Positions 9,926-20,838 of a stretch of 64,000 nt of DNA are shown here, piece by piece (the stretch's first letter is position 1; the number at the start of each line of letters is the position of its first letter). The stretch is from Owenia fusiformis (lineage: Eukaryota; Annelida; Polychaeta; Sabellida; Oweniidae), in contig CAIIXF020000010.1 in assembly GCA_903813345.2 (NCBI GenBank), positions 21,337,181-21,401,180 of the forward strand. The letters run 5' to 3'. A program made the position numbers and the translations under genes. A model generated the notes under the pieces. It saw only the letters and a list, made by a program, of their open reading frames with translations, ran no database searches and had not been told where the DNA came from.

Positions 9926-12782
9926 GTCAGCTATAGTCATACACAAAATCCAGCTGTCAAAAATGTCAAATTTTTCGAAAAATCAACAATTTTTTTTCTC
10001 AGCTCCTACCTCTTCCATGGCTTTGCATCTTTCGGGGTTACTAACCCTGCTATTGGGCACTTCACATGATTTTTTTCAACCTCTTATAGTGTCTAATTGA
10101 AAAGTTAGGATCAAAATAGTAAGGAAATGGGTCACGAATTTGCCCCCTGGGGTACACACTTTGTACTAATATTCAATTTTTTTAGGAGTAATCAGCATCA
10201 ATTATACTGCAAATGATTCATATATATAATATCTATGTATGTCACTTACAAACATCAAAATATGTAAGGTTATTTAGTGTGAACAATTTTTTCCCCCGAG
10301 GTGGGGTGTTTTTGGGGGGTAGGGGCTAACTCTTCGAAAAAAAGAACTTCCTACCACTCTGTGAAGCTATCACCTTGGTGGAAATTTCATCCAAGACTCT
10401 CCCCTAACTGAAAATGCTGCCAAACCAACTATACACCATTTATTGAGAATTTCCCTCCTCGCCCCTAGAGTAATCTGATTAAAGCAGCATAGTTTGTGTT
10501 CAAAACAATAATACGCCATAAACGTGATTTAAACACTTTTCTTGTCAAACTGCGCGCCTATATTCACATGTATTTTCCAAACTGCTTGCCTATCCAAGCT
10601 TGTTTTGTATTATTAGAAAACGTAAGCGCCATATGTGAGGCACACATGTGTCTAATAGTAGAACCCCATAATTGAAACATTATGAGAGTCCATCCACCAA
10701 GATGGTGATCTGAAAAAAATAAAAGTTTTTTTCGTTCCCAACTTAATTGTCACTTCTATTATACATTTTGACTTTCAATATGAAAATCTCATAAAATCTG
10801 ACGATAAAGCAAAATTTCCAAAGCTATATGAAAAACACCTACACGTGCCTCTGTAGAAATTCCAATGATAATTTGTAGTTTTAATAGTGTATGCGCACAG
10901 TTCGTAATTTCTGGCTAAAATAGGCGCGCAGTTTGTGGTTTATTTCTTTTTAATCTCCTGATTATCTGTTTATCTCGAAATATTTTGAATTACACATGAT
11001 AAATACGTAAGGAATTAAATATAAAACGATTCTAAAGTATTTGTCATTTATGTTTAAAGTGCTAGATCGATTTACGTATAAATTCCCATTAAATCAGTGA
11101 CGAAAATGCCATTAATCTGCTTATGTTTTAAAACTAAGATTCATTTGCACACAGTTTTTGCTAGTATTTGCAAGATTCGTATATTCGCTACAGAATGAAC
11201 GCATTGAACAAAAAAACAATGCAGGATAAATGTGTCTTTAAATTACGTTTCAAAATACAGACTCCAACTTAAATGATGCAATGTTGTTAGGCACGCCGTT
11301 TGTGATCGAAACAAAGATGAAAACTTAACTTAAATGTTGCCCCCCCCCCATTACGGCTTGTGGGATTAACTGTTTACATACAGGAAAATAACAATCTATC
11401 ATACTGATAAAAATTTTAACACTTTGTTTTTGTTTCAAAACATATCAAATGACTACTAAATCGTAATTTAAGGGTAAGGGCTAAGAATACTTTATCGGTC
11501 TAATCTTTGACCGTCTGAAATAAATGTGTGTAGACGAGTCCTGTAGTTAATTAATCTTGGTTTTAAAACAGAAGCTTTCATTGCGGGCTGTTCTGCCCCA
11601 CCCATGGGCCATTTTGCCCTACTCTCAACATTATTTTCGAACACTCTGAAAAATCACAGAAAATGTGAAATATAATCCCTTCATAAGATGGAACATGAAA
11701 GTTCGCGATGATTGACAGATTAGAAAAACCTCTGCACGGATCAAACTATTATGAGGGCCGTTTTGCCCCATGTTCCCAAAAAATTCCTGACTTCAGCAAC
11801 CAGGACGATATCTGACCCAAGACATGTGGAGCGCTAAAATGTCGGACCCTTTTTTCTGGGCCCATCTCAGAGGGAGGGGCGGGCCAGTGCATCTACACAG
11901 AATACAACCATAACTGATTACTACAATGTAGGTGTACTGTATAAAAGTAAACCTTGTAGTTAAAGGTCGCATGATGCAGTGTGACCAGGATCACACTGAC
12001 CATGGTCAGAATGGCCCTAGACATGATGAAATAACTTTTTCAGTCCTCTGAAAAGGTCACTGTGAATAGCTTTAAGTAGGAGCATAGGAATGGTCAATGA
12101 ACAGTCTTTTGAATTTCAGAAAATGTGCCCAATATATTGCTCTAAATGATACAATCTTTAAAATTTTAGAAACTTGTCTGAAAAAATGGCGGTCATAAAA
12201 AGGAAAAAATATCGCTTTTACAAATGACATCTTCAATTACACCACAGCGTGCGCAGATACTCTCTGATCCCAAAAATGAATGACTGTGGGACGTAGTGCT
12301 TTCCTTTGACACATCATTTAAAGCCTTGCCAACTCGGGGCGTGGATGTTAATCTTAAGATAACGTTTCAAAATACAGTGACGAATGGGTCATCTAACATG
12401 CAAGTGCATGCTTTTCATAGGAACAAAAGTCCGGCGAAAGCGGAGGAGAAACTGAATTTCGTTTCCTTGTTTCACTCCGGTGCATGGTATATAGTATATA
12501 CATATAACTTGGAATCCCAAACACCCGGATGTATTATGTACAAATTGTTCGCGGTAACGGATCTCTGTGCGAGGTACAAGAAATATGTTCGGAAACAAGG
12601 AAATGGTGGTGCGCGACATAAGATTTCACGATCGCGATATAAGATTCGTGGTTCGAGTGCAAGGAACGTAGTTCGCGGTATCAGAACTGATGTTCGCGTT
12701 GTTGGAAGTCTAGGAGGCCTGTACCTGGTTTTGACTATCCAACCTAGATTTTGTTTGGGCAGGCTGAAATGAATAAGTTTGA

Positions 12783-13044
12783 AAAGTATGAAGGCATGTG
12801 TGTATTTCCTTGCTTTTTTCAGGAAAGTATCATTACACTGTCTTCTTTTAGAATATCTAGAAACAGGTCAATGGTTGCTCCTGTTTTGTCTGGAAACTTT
12901 GAAAGAAATTGAAAAATAGAAAGTGTGAAATATCAAAATTTCCTGGAGTTCCCATTAAAAGCCTACCTGATATTCTAAAAGAAGACAATGTAATGATACT
13001 TTCCTGAAAAAAGCAAGGCATTTGACACATGCCTTCATACTTTA
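12783..13044. mobile_element. Short foldback MITE
   Basis: Two arms of about 76 bp (12783-12857 and 12969-13044) are near-perfect inverted copies, beginning AAAGTATGAAGGCATGTG. The spacer is about 110 bp. Non-coding. Confidence 0.75.
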
Positions 13045-13129
13045 TTTTGTACCAGAAAATAACATGTGCAGGTATAGCAAATTTTTACCAAAATGTTACT
13101 TTCCAGCTGTACCTTAACACGGTTTTATT

Positions 13130-13678
13130 AGGGAGGTTAAGATTAGCGTAAAAATTATATACCTATCCCTATCCGTATGTTTGTTACGGATGCGTATAGG
13201 TAATGCGTATTGCAAAATGAGTTTAAGATTAATGTAAAAGGCTACGAAACCTTATGTTACAATTTATGATAAAAAAATATCATATGTAGAGTGACAACCT
13301 ACATGGTGACAACCATGCGATGGCTTGCAATTTGTATGGCATATACCAATACATGTCACCTCCTAGAAGTTATATATACTACAGAGAGAGTGGTGTAGCT
13401 ACTCCTGTAGTTGGGGTGTTCCTTGTGTGCCCGCTAATGGGACAGTGACTTCAGGCGAAATGTTAAATTTCTAGCATGATCCAGCAATGAGAGTGGTCAA
13501 ATAGTAAAATTAAACAATTAAAACCACGTGAAAATGGCTGATTTCAAACAATTACAATAAGCAAAACTGATGAAGAATGTGTAAATCCAACAATTTCATG
13601 CATCATCACATGGCATCGTTTATCGCATCAATGAATGTGTTCGACCACTTAATTTCTATGCAGATCGAATGAGAAATG
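13130..13678. repeat. Dispersed repeat R1, first copy
   Basis: Starts AGGGAGGTTAAGATTAGCG and runs about 550 bp. A second copy is at 32807-33342 with the same start and the same end region (TGTTCGACCACTTAATTTC). The terminal words CCTATCCCTATCCGTATG are shared with the small MITE at 33534-34703. Confidence 0.7.
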
Positions 13679-13820
13679 ATAAAGCATAAAAGCTGAAATA
13701 AAATGTTGCATTTTTGGTGAAAATTGCCTCAGAATTAGGGAAAATTGGTGAAGATGGGTGGATTAGGGACAGCTTAAGAGATAATCCAATCAACTTGATC
13801 ATCATCCTAATGTCATTTAT

Positions 13821-15473
13821 TCTACATCTACATCTACATCAATAATCCGCAAAAGGCTAATAAGCCCATTTAAAGCAGATGAATAGAATACAATTTAAAC
13901 CTTAACATTTAAAAATTGATATATGGTTTACAACTCATTTTAAATGTGCACTGAAATCATGAAACACTTCTCCACTTAAGGAGGCATCTTCCCCATGGTC
14001 GATGCTCCCGTTCGTAGAAAAGTAGGTCATATTCAATAATCATTTGTATAGAACAAAAACAAATGTTAAGAATGTACCATAGACCTATTGCCAACATACA
14101 ACCGAGCTTAATTGTTAAGCTGCTTGCCGACAGAAGATTTAAAACTGGATAGGCAATCACTGTCTAAAATATCACTGGGTAGAAGAGTGTTCCATTTTAC
14201 TATTGTCCTTGGAAAGTAACTGAACTTGTATGCATCCGTTCTTGCAGCTGTTTGGATAAACTTGGATGGATGGAACTGTCTAGTGTTTGTGTTTATTTGA
14301 AGACTGAAGTATGTGGATATAGTGATGGCTGCTTAGTTGTGAGTTCCTTTGTAGAAGAGGGAAAGTCTAGAAGCCTCCCTACGGGATTGTAGTGATTCCC
14401 ACTGTAGGTGTTGGAGAGCTTGGGTGACACAGCCTGGTTCCCTAGAGTGACATTTGGTAACAAATCTGGCTGCTCTCCTTTGTACCTGTTCCAGCATGTT
14501 GATATCCTTCTGGCGGTAAGGATCCCATGCTGCACTAGCATATTCTAGGTTTGGCCGTACAAGTGACTTGTATGCCTGGGCTTTAATGTTCTCTGGGCAC
14601 TGGTGCAGGTTGCGCCGGAGGATGCCTAGTACCTTGTTAGATTTCGATACCGCTGTTTGTATGTGTGTGGTCCAGTTTAGGTTGTTCATGATTTCAATCC
14701 CTAGGTATGGAATGTGGGTCACAGATTTTAGTTCTTCTCCTAACATAGTGTACTTGTGTGTGATGGGTGATTTACGTCTGTGAATACTCAGTACATAGCA
14801 TTTTGAGGGATCAAATTTCATTTGCCATGTATTTGCCCAGGAAACCAGTTTGTCAAGGTCATCCTGGAGTGTCAGTGCATCCTGTTGGTTCTCGACAGAC
14901 ATGAAGAGGAGGCTGTCATCTGCAAATAGTTTTAGGCTAGTTGTTGTTGATAAGTCGCTGCCCATATCATTGATATAGACAAGAGCAGAGCGGTCCGAGC
15001 ACAGTTCCTTGAGGGACACCCGATTTCACTGGTGTTCTTGTACTAGATTCTCCATCCAGTACTACCTGTTGGGACCTTCCAACGAGCCAAGATCTGAGCC
15101 AGCTCAAGTTGTTTCCGCGAATTCCATAGTGATTAAGTTTTAGGAGCAGGCGCTCGTGTGCGACTGTATCAAATGCTTTAGAGAAGTCCAGTACTAATAA
15201 GTCCGTTTGTTTGTTGTTATCAAGAGCTCTTGATATCTGTTCTACGGTGTTTACAAGTTGGGTTTCACACGAGTGTTTAGCTCTAAATCCATGTTGGTGG
15301 TTAGCAAGAAGATAAGACATGGATCTAACAGTGGTTAAATATCTAAGCATAAGTGCCAAAGGGAAAGGACCAAAAGTTGTAATGGAACTGAGCAAGAAAA
15401 AGCAAACTCTAAGTGCATAGTTTTGGAAGTGGAGACTTAGACCATGTCTTGAGATATCACTCTTTGTGAACAC
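13821..15473 (-). mobile_element. Dead LINE, reverse transcriptase portion (CR1/Jockey-like)
   Basis: Read on the minus strand, 15473-14967 gives HGFRAKHSCETQLV, then DFSKAFDTVAHERLLLKL, then SGVPQGTVLGPL. A second frame (15019-14333) continues VYINDMGSDL, LKLFADDSLLFM (the catalytic ADD box), YLGIEI and the thumb region. The two frames meet with a 2-base loss just after VLGPL, so the protein is broken. The 3' end carries a simple (TGTAGA) tail at 13821-13840. The N-terminal part is absent or decayed. No intact copy is in the window. Confidence 0.85.
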
Positions 15474-15598
15474 GCATCAAGTAATGCAATCTGTGTCAAA
15501 TGGTGAGCGGTCTCGTTTAGGGGACCTGGGAGACATAGTCTAGTGTCTAAGTTTCCCCGAACCACCGTCAGTGATTATGTGACAGGTAATCATTTTGG

Positions 15599-15975
15599 AC
15601 AACCAAACTATGATACCATTTTACTTAGTACCCAACTAACTGTCTCCAACTAGAGACAATCCAAAAACAAAACAAAATCAGGGACAACCCATCGCCCCAT
15701 CAATCACCACATTGGTGGTGTCACTCCTTTGTCTAGAGAAAGATTGGGCATCCCGGTCCAGTAGTGGATCTTCTCCCTTATGTGTGAGTCACAGTAAGGG
15801 CCCAAGATGTTTCGAACTCATGGTTGGTAGTCCATGACATGTTTTTCTTCAGCAGCCTAATGAGGAAGAGGGGGAGAGGGGATGGGTTGTCCCTGATTTG
15901 GTTTTGTTTTGGGATTGTCTCCAGTTGGAGACAGTTAGTTAGGTACTAAGTAAAATGGTATCTTAGTTTGGTTGT
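15599..15975. mobile_element. Foldback MITE with 90-bp arms
   Basis: The left arm (15599-15694) begins ACAACCAAACTATGATACC. The right arm (15881-15975) is its near-perfect complement. The 190-bp centre is unrelated and non-coding. Confidence 0.8.
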
Positions 15976-17150
15976 GTTTGCAGGTTGTGCCTGATTGTAT
16001 TTTAATAGTGTAGTTTACTTGATTCAGTATTGGGTTGTGACTGACTCTGTTGCGGTGGTTGGTGGCAGGTTGTGTTGTGTAAATTCAACAATGGGTTGGC
16101 TATGTAGTGGTGTGTTGGTTTGTTGTTTGGTTGTGCTCGATTGATTTGGTTTGATAGTCCATTGTGTTTTGGTTGTTGTTTGTCTGGTTGAGCCTGGTTG
16201 TGTTGTTTGTTTGTAGTTGAGTTGTGCCTGGTGGTGAGAATGTGGTTGTTGTGTTTTCGGTTGGTGTCGAGCTGTGCCTCATTATGTTAAGTTGATTTTA
16301 TAGTGTGTTGTTTATGTTGTGATTGTGTTGTGCTCGTCGGGCGGCAGATTGTGCCCAATCGGGTGAGGTATCTGGTTGTGTCAGATTCTGTTGTGTGATT
16401 TGTTGTGCTTGGTCGTTTTATGATGGGTTAATGTCGGATTGTGCCTGATTATGTTATGATCTGATGGGTTGTGCCTAGTCGGGTGAGATATATGGTTGTG
16501 TTCGATTGTGTTGTGTGATTGTTCTAATCTCCAGTTTGAAAAGGTTGGTTGCGTATATTGGAATTGTAGCTTGGTTGTTCCTCACTTTGTTTTGATTGTT
16601 TGGTTTTGGTGTGTGGTTGTGCCAAATTGTGTTATGTTATTTTGACAGTGAGTTGTGTTCTTGGTAATTTTGAGTCAGGTTGGTGTTCACTGTGAGGTAT
16701 CTAGTTGTTTCCGGTTGTGTTGTGTGATTGGTTGTTCCTGATCATCTTATGATGGGTTGGTGTCGGGTTGTGGCTGATTGTGTTATGATCAATGGTGGGT
16801 TGTGCCTAGTTGGGTGAGGTATATGGTTGTGTTTGATTGTGTTGTTTGATTTTTGTAATCTCCAGTTTGAGAAAGTTGGTTGTGTATATTGGGATTGCAG
16901 CTTGGTTGTTCCTGATTGTGTTTTGATTGTTTTGGTTTTGGCTTATGGTTGTGTCAAAGTGTGTTGTGTTGATTTAACAGTGGTTTGTGTTCTCGGTGAT
17001 TGCAAGTGCGTTCTAGGTCTTCTGACACTGGTTGTGCTATGTGGTTGGTGATCTTCTAGGTTGTCCTTGGTTGTAATGGTTGGTTGTGCTAAGTTACATA
17101 CATATATCAAATGGCGAGTTATGCCAGATTGTGTTGTAGTGTATTGCGAG
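15976..17150. repeat. G/T-rich degenerate repeat
   Basis: A strongly strand-biased stretch built of GGTTGTG/GATTGTGTTGTG words. Within it, 16423-16672 and 16751-17008 are two long units about 328 bp apart. Open frames on both strands here are low-complexity artefacts. Confidence 0.75.
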
Positions 17151-17819
17151 GTTATATACAAGATGGTGGTTTGGGGTAGATATATTTGTTAATTCTTGGT
17201 AGAATCAATAGTGTAGCAATAGGTTTGGTACCTATGTATTTATACATAGTGGGATGTATAACTGGTATGATTGGCGTTAGCCTTTCGTTGTTCACTGGTT
17301 CAGCTGAAGTAGTTTCTTGTTGTTCATTGAATCTCAGGATGTGGCATTTAAGTTTGGCGCTGCTCTTTGTATAATATATTCCGCGGACGTTGGAGAACAA
17401 GCTTCTTGTTTTGGAGAATGCCTGGAAAGTGAACTGTTTGCTCGGAAATTTGTGTTTCTTGCTTGTTTTTCCTTCCCCCGCAATTCAAGAACCTAAAATA
17501 TTCTTCGAACTAAAGATATAGCAATTGAAAGTGCTTGCCATATCTTACTCGGCTTTTCGATCCTGCATCGTTTCGGGAAGACATTCAAATTCTTTTTGAT
17601 CGTTCGAAGTCTTCTTGTATTGACATTGACATTATTTTTTAAGGAATGATCACGCCATTGAGTTTTATGTTGCTTGACGTTTTGACATGTGACGGCAAAT
17701 TAACGCATTTTATTGGTGACATTTTTTTTTTAAAAACTCAAATAATTCTAAAAGCTCATCACATAATTGGGATCTTTCGAAGGAACGCCAGCAAGTAGCA
17801 GCCACTTAAACAACTCAAG
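17151..17819. other. Upstream region of copy 2
   Basis: No gene is seen at 17151-17550. From about 17560 the sequence follows the promoter block of copies 3 and 4 (GATCCTGCATCGTTT, CATTTTATTGGTGACAT). The TATA box present in those copies is replaced by a run of T and AAAAACTC. Confidence 0.55.
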
Positions 17820-18149
17820 ATGAACTCGTTCGTGATTTTAGCAATTTTTGTGGCCGTGCCTACAGTCAGCTGAATCAAGTTGCAGACTTTGAAGGAAAAC
17901 AATTCGGTAAGGAAAATTTTAAAAGTAAAGGTTGAATTGAATGGATTCAAGTTAGGACAGCGAAGGATATTTTGCATTTGGTAATACCATACATGTCATA
18001 GTTCACATATCTTTTTGAAACTGTAGATTACTTTCATACACTGTGATTTACCACAAACTGTTTTATTTGAAATAAAAAATGTAAAAAGCAAGGTCCTTCA
18101 AAACATGAAATCAATCACACATGCTATGAAAAGAGAAGAACATATCAGA

Positions 18150-20838
18150 ACGTTTTTTTTCTTTATTAAAAAAACATATTGACTTCTGTAATATATTCTT
18201 ACATAGTATATTTTACACATTCACTCCATTTCACACACATCCTTCTTCATTCATTCCATATCTTATTATCCCAACGAACGAAGTTCTGTAGGGATATAGT
18301 GAAGCCCTCCGTCCGTCAGTCCGTCAGTCCGTCAGTCCGTCAGTCCGTCAGTCCGTCAGTCTGTCAGTCAGTCCATCTGTCTGTCCGGAAGATAACTCGA
18401 ATACTAGTGGACAGATTTTCTTCATATTTGGTGGAAAGATGTATACTGGTCAATAGTTTTACGCAAAAAAAAATTTTTCAAGATGGCCGCCAGTTTAAAA
18501 ATGGCGGGAATTTTTTGCAAAAATCTTATGTTTTTCATTTTAAACTAAAATAATAAATATTATTAATTGAAATTTTGGTAGTATATTAACAACATCTATC
18601 TAATTCATATATATCCTGGGTTTTTCACCCTGACCCCTAGGGGCCGTAAATGGGGGATCGGGAAAACAAGAATTTGCGTTAATTTTGAGATGTTTTTGAA
18701 GTATAGCTTTATTATACTCAAATGAAAGGCAATTTAGAGGAGATTGTTAATATTGTAGCGTTTTTTTGATCCGGGCCTCAAAAAACTCAAAATGGCCACT
18801 TATGCGGGATTTCGCAATTATTTTCTAATCTCCTCAAAGTATGGCTATATTATACTCAAATTGAAGGTATTTTAGAGTAGATCATAATTATGGCATTGTT
18901 TTTCTGATTTGCGCCTCTTAAAATTCAAAATGGCTGACTAGAGCAGAAATTCGCAATTACTTAGAGTAACCTTGAAAGTATGGTTACATGATAGTACAAT
19001 GATTTAAAATATTTATTGAAGGTAAGAGTAGATGGTAAATATTACATTGTGGCTGTACAGATTGATGATTTACTTATTAGTATATAGTGTTCGTTGGGAT
19101 TTGCTACTCCGTGGAGTTGCCATTTTCTAGTTATCATTTTCTTTACAATATTTTAAATACCGAATTTTTTGTACATTGGTAGTTCTCGTAGCAATCTTTG
19201 ATTATACAAGAAGTATTTTGCAATAATTATAATCATATTTTGGTATTTGCTCCATCTTTTAGAGCCAAAACGCACATTGTTCAAATCAAAATATTTGAGT
19301 TTTTTAAAAATAATGTTGCTTAACACTGTTCCAAAACTGATTTGTATATTCACAAAGATAAAACAAGTGATCAATCGTTTCAAATGCAGCATGAGAGAAT
19401 TCGCACATCGGCGATTGTATTACGTTATATTTAAATAGATCATTGTTTGTATATAAAATGCAATTTATAAGACGTTTAAATTGTAAAGCCCTGTGTTTAG
19501 AATACGTTAAAATGTAATGATAATATGTATAGTAAAAATTCCAGTCTTCTTCGTTTAATTCACATTTTATACTAAGCTTTCCCTTCGCTGTTGGTTATTC
19601 AACAATTTTTGACAATAAAATAGAATACAATAATTTTGATGTACACTTGTTAAACTGATTTTTTTTTTCCATGAACAATATCAAAATTACAGTGTTTTAC
19701 ATCTAAATTGACATTATTTTCAAATACATTATTTCTTATTAGCCAAGTTCTTGGGATGGCTTTTAAAATTCCAAACCATTTCAGCATGTATACATCAGAT
19801 AGACCTGTTTGTACCTTAATCTGGTGCCATCTTTTAATTGATCCATCTATAAATAAATCTTTAATTTTTATTATGCCTCTATTGAAAAAATTCTATCCAG
19901 AAGATTTATTTATTTTGTATCGTGATTTTTTGTTATTCCATATTATTTCCTCTGGTATATCAGTTTGTGAACGGGGCAATTCCATAAATGTTTGAAGCAT
20001 GTGTATATAATACTTTGGCATATCAATATCCAATTTAGTTATACTTGCAATTCAATACAAATAAGCCCCCTTTTTGACGAAGGTGATAATTTGGAATGAC
20101 AGTCCATGGAGAATTCCTGTTAGTATCTTTAATCAATTTCTGAACCCACTTTAGTTGGCCACTTTTAATTTTTGTTTTTGAATCACTAATTCTTAAGCCC
20201 CCTTCTTTGAAGTCGAAAATTAATGATTTCCTCTTAATTCTATCCCTGCCATTCCATAAAAATTTAAACACAATATCATTGATTTCTTTAAGGTATCTAT
20301 CTGGTGTATCTATGACCGAACATATAAAATAACCCATATGTTTTCACAATTTATATTTTCCCTATTATTGTTAGTTGTCTAGTTTTCCACAGGTTGAAAG
20401 TTTGCTTTAAGTGATTTATCACAACTCTAAAATTTTCCTCATATTTCTTGGTTTCATCATGGTTAAAGAAAACACCCAAAACTTTTATTTCTCTAACCTG
20501 TTTAAGTGCACCAATTTTCCAAGTTTCATTTTTTGATTTGCCAATAGTGAAGAGTTCAGTTTTTTTCTAAATTGTTTTTAACCCACTACAATTTTCAAAG
20601 TATTTTAGCACTCTCATAGCTTGGTGTACATATTCTTTAATTCTTACAAAAAGTGTCATGTCATCTGCTATAAGTTTTGTCTCCTTATCTTCCCCAATTT
20701 TAATCCCTTTGATTGAATGGTCATCTCTAATTGCTTGTGCCAGAAACTCTACCGAGAAAATAAACAATATGGGGGATAAAGGATCTCCTTGCTTAATACC
20801 CCTTTCAATATTAAATTGTTCTCCACTAAATCCAAAAA
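18150..20838 (-). mobile_element. 5'-truncated L1-like LINE in intron 1 of copy 2
   Basis: Read on the minus strand from about 20838: GFSGEQFNIERGIKQGDPLS, SVEFLAQAIR and KLIADDMTLFV (the catalytic box, with IADD in place of the usual ADD context). Then come FKFLWNGRDRIKRKSLI and FKEGGLRISD, and after a stop GIIKIKDLFIDGS and the end KAIPRTW. These are the reverse transcriptase palm, thumb and C-terminal parts of L1-type elements. The 3' end is AATAAAG plus a run of A next to 18150. Several stops break the frame. A DNA element (18270-19098) lies inside its 3' part. Confidence 0.8.
18270..19098. mobile_element. Non-autonomous element with CCCAACGAAC ends and internal microsatellite
   Basis: It starts CCCAACGAACGAAGTTC and ends GTTCGTTGGG, short inverted ends about 830 bp apart. 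An 8-bp microsatellite (GTCCGTCA) lies near the left end at about 18311-18363. The rest holds words of the AAAATGGC type. No coding capacity. It may extend a little beyond both marked ends. Confidence 0.6.

Larger units (their letters stand above)
4545..10472. mobile_element. Nested 5.9-kb TIR element with satellite-bearing arms
   Basis: The ends are TACTCTAGGGGCGAGG and its complement. ATC lies on each side (4542-4544 and 10473-10475) and may be a 3-bp target duplication. The arms, about 4545-5890 and 9230-10472, are imperfect inverted copies over more than 1.2 kb. Each includes a 182-bp tandem repeat and a block with CCCCAGGGGGCAAATTCGTG or its complement. I could read no transposase. Confidence 0.65.
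3678..12721. mobile_element. 9-kb composite foldback/TIR element
   Basis: The left end (3678-3860) and right end (12540-12721) are long inverted repeats. The outermost bases are CAGGCCTCCTAGACTTCC and its complement. Both ends are flanked by TACCT (3673-3677 and 12722-12726), which looks like a 5-bp target duplication. The TIRs consist of irregular repeats around CGCGAAC. No transposase can be read between them, so the element is non-autonomous. The interior is a nest of other repeats: a 5.9-kb TIR element, a 0.9-kb TIR element and a MITE with a 36-bp satellite. The superfamily is unclear. Open frames that cross the TIRs appear on both sides only because the TIRs are copies. Confidence 0.7.

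Noticed and set aside
12296-12772. 158-aa open frame at the right end of the large element
   Set aside because: Its second half is simply the TIR read through. The same peptide appears in the left TIR at 3666-3902 on the other strand. It has no domain and no codon-like character.
16827-17051. 74-aa cysteine-rich frame (CLIVLFDFCNLQFEKVGCVYW)
   Set aside because: Its Cys and Val content comes from TGT/GTT words of the G/T-rich repeat. Several frames on both strands are open for the same reason.
18179-18553. 124-aa frame with SVRQSVSPSVRQSV repeats
   Set aside because: It is a translation of the GTCCGTCA microsatellite inside a transposon.
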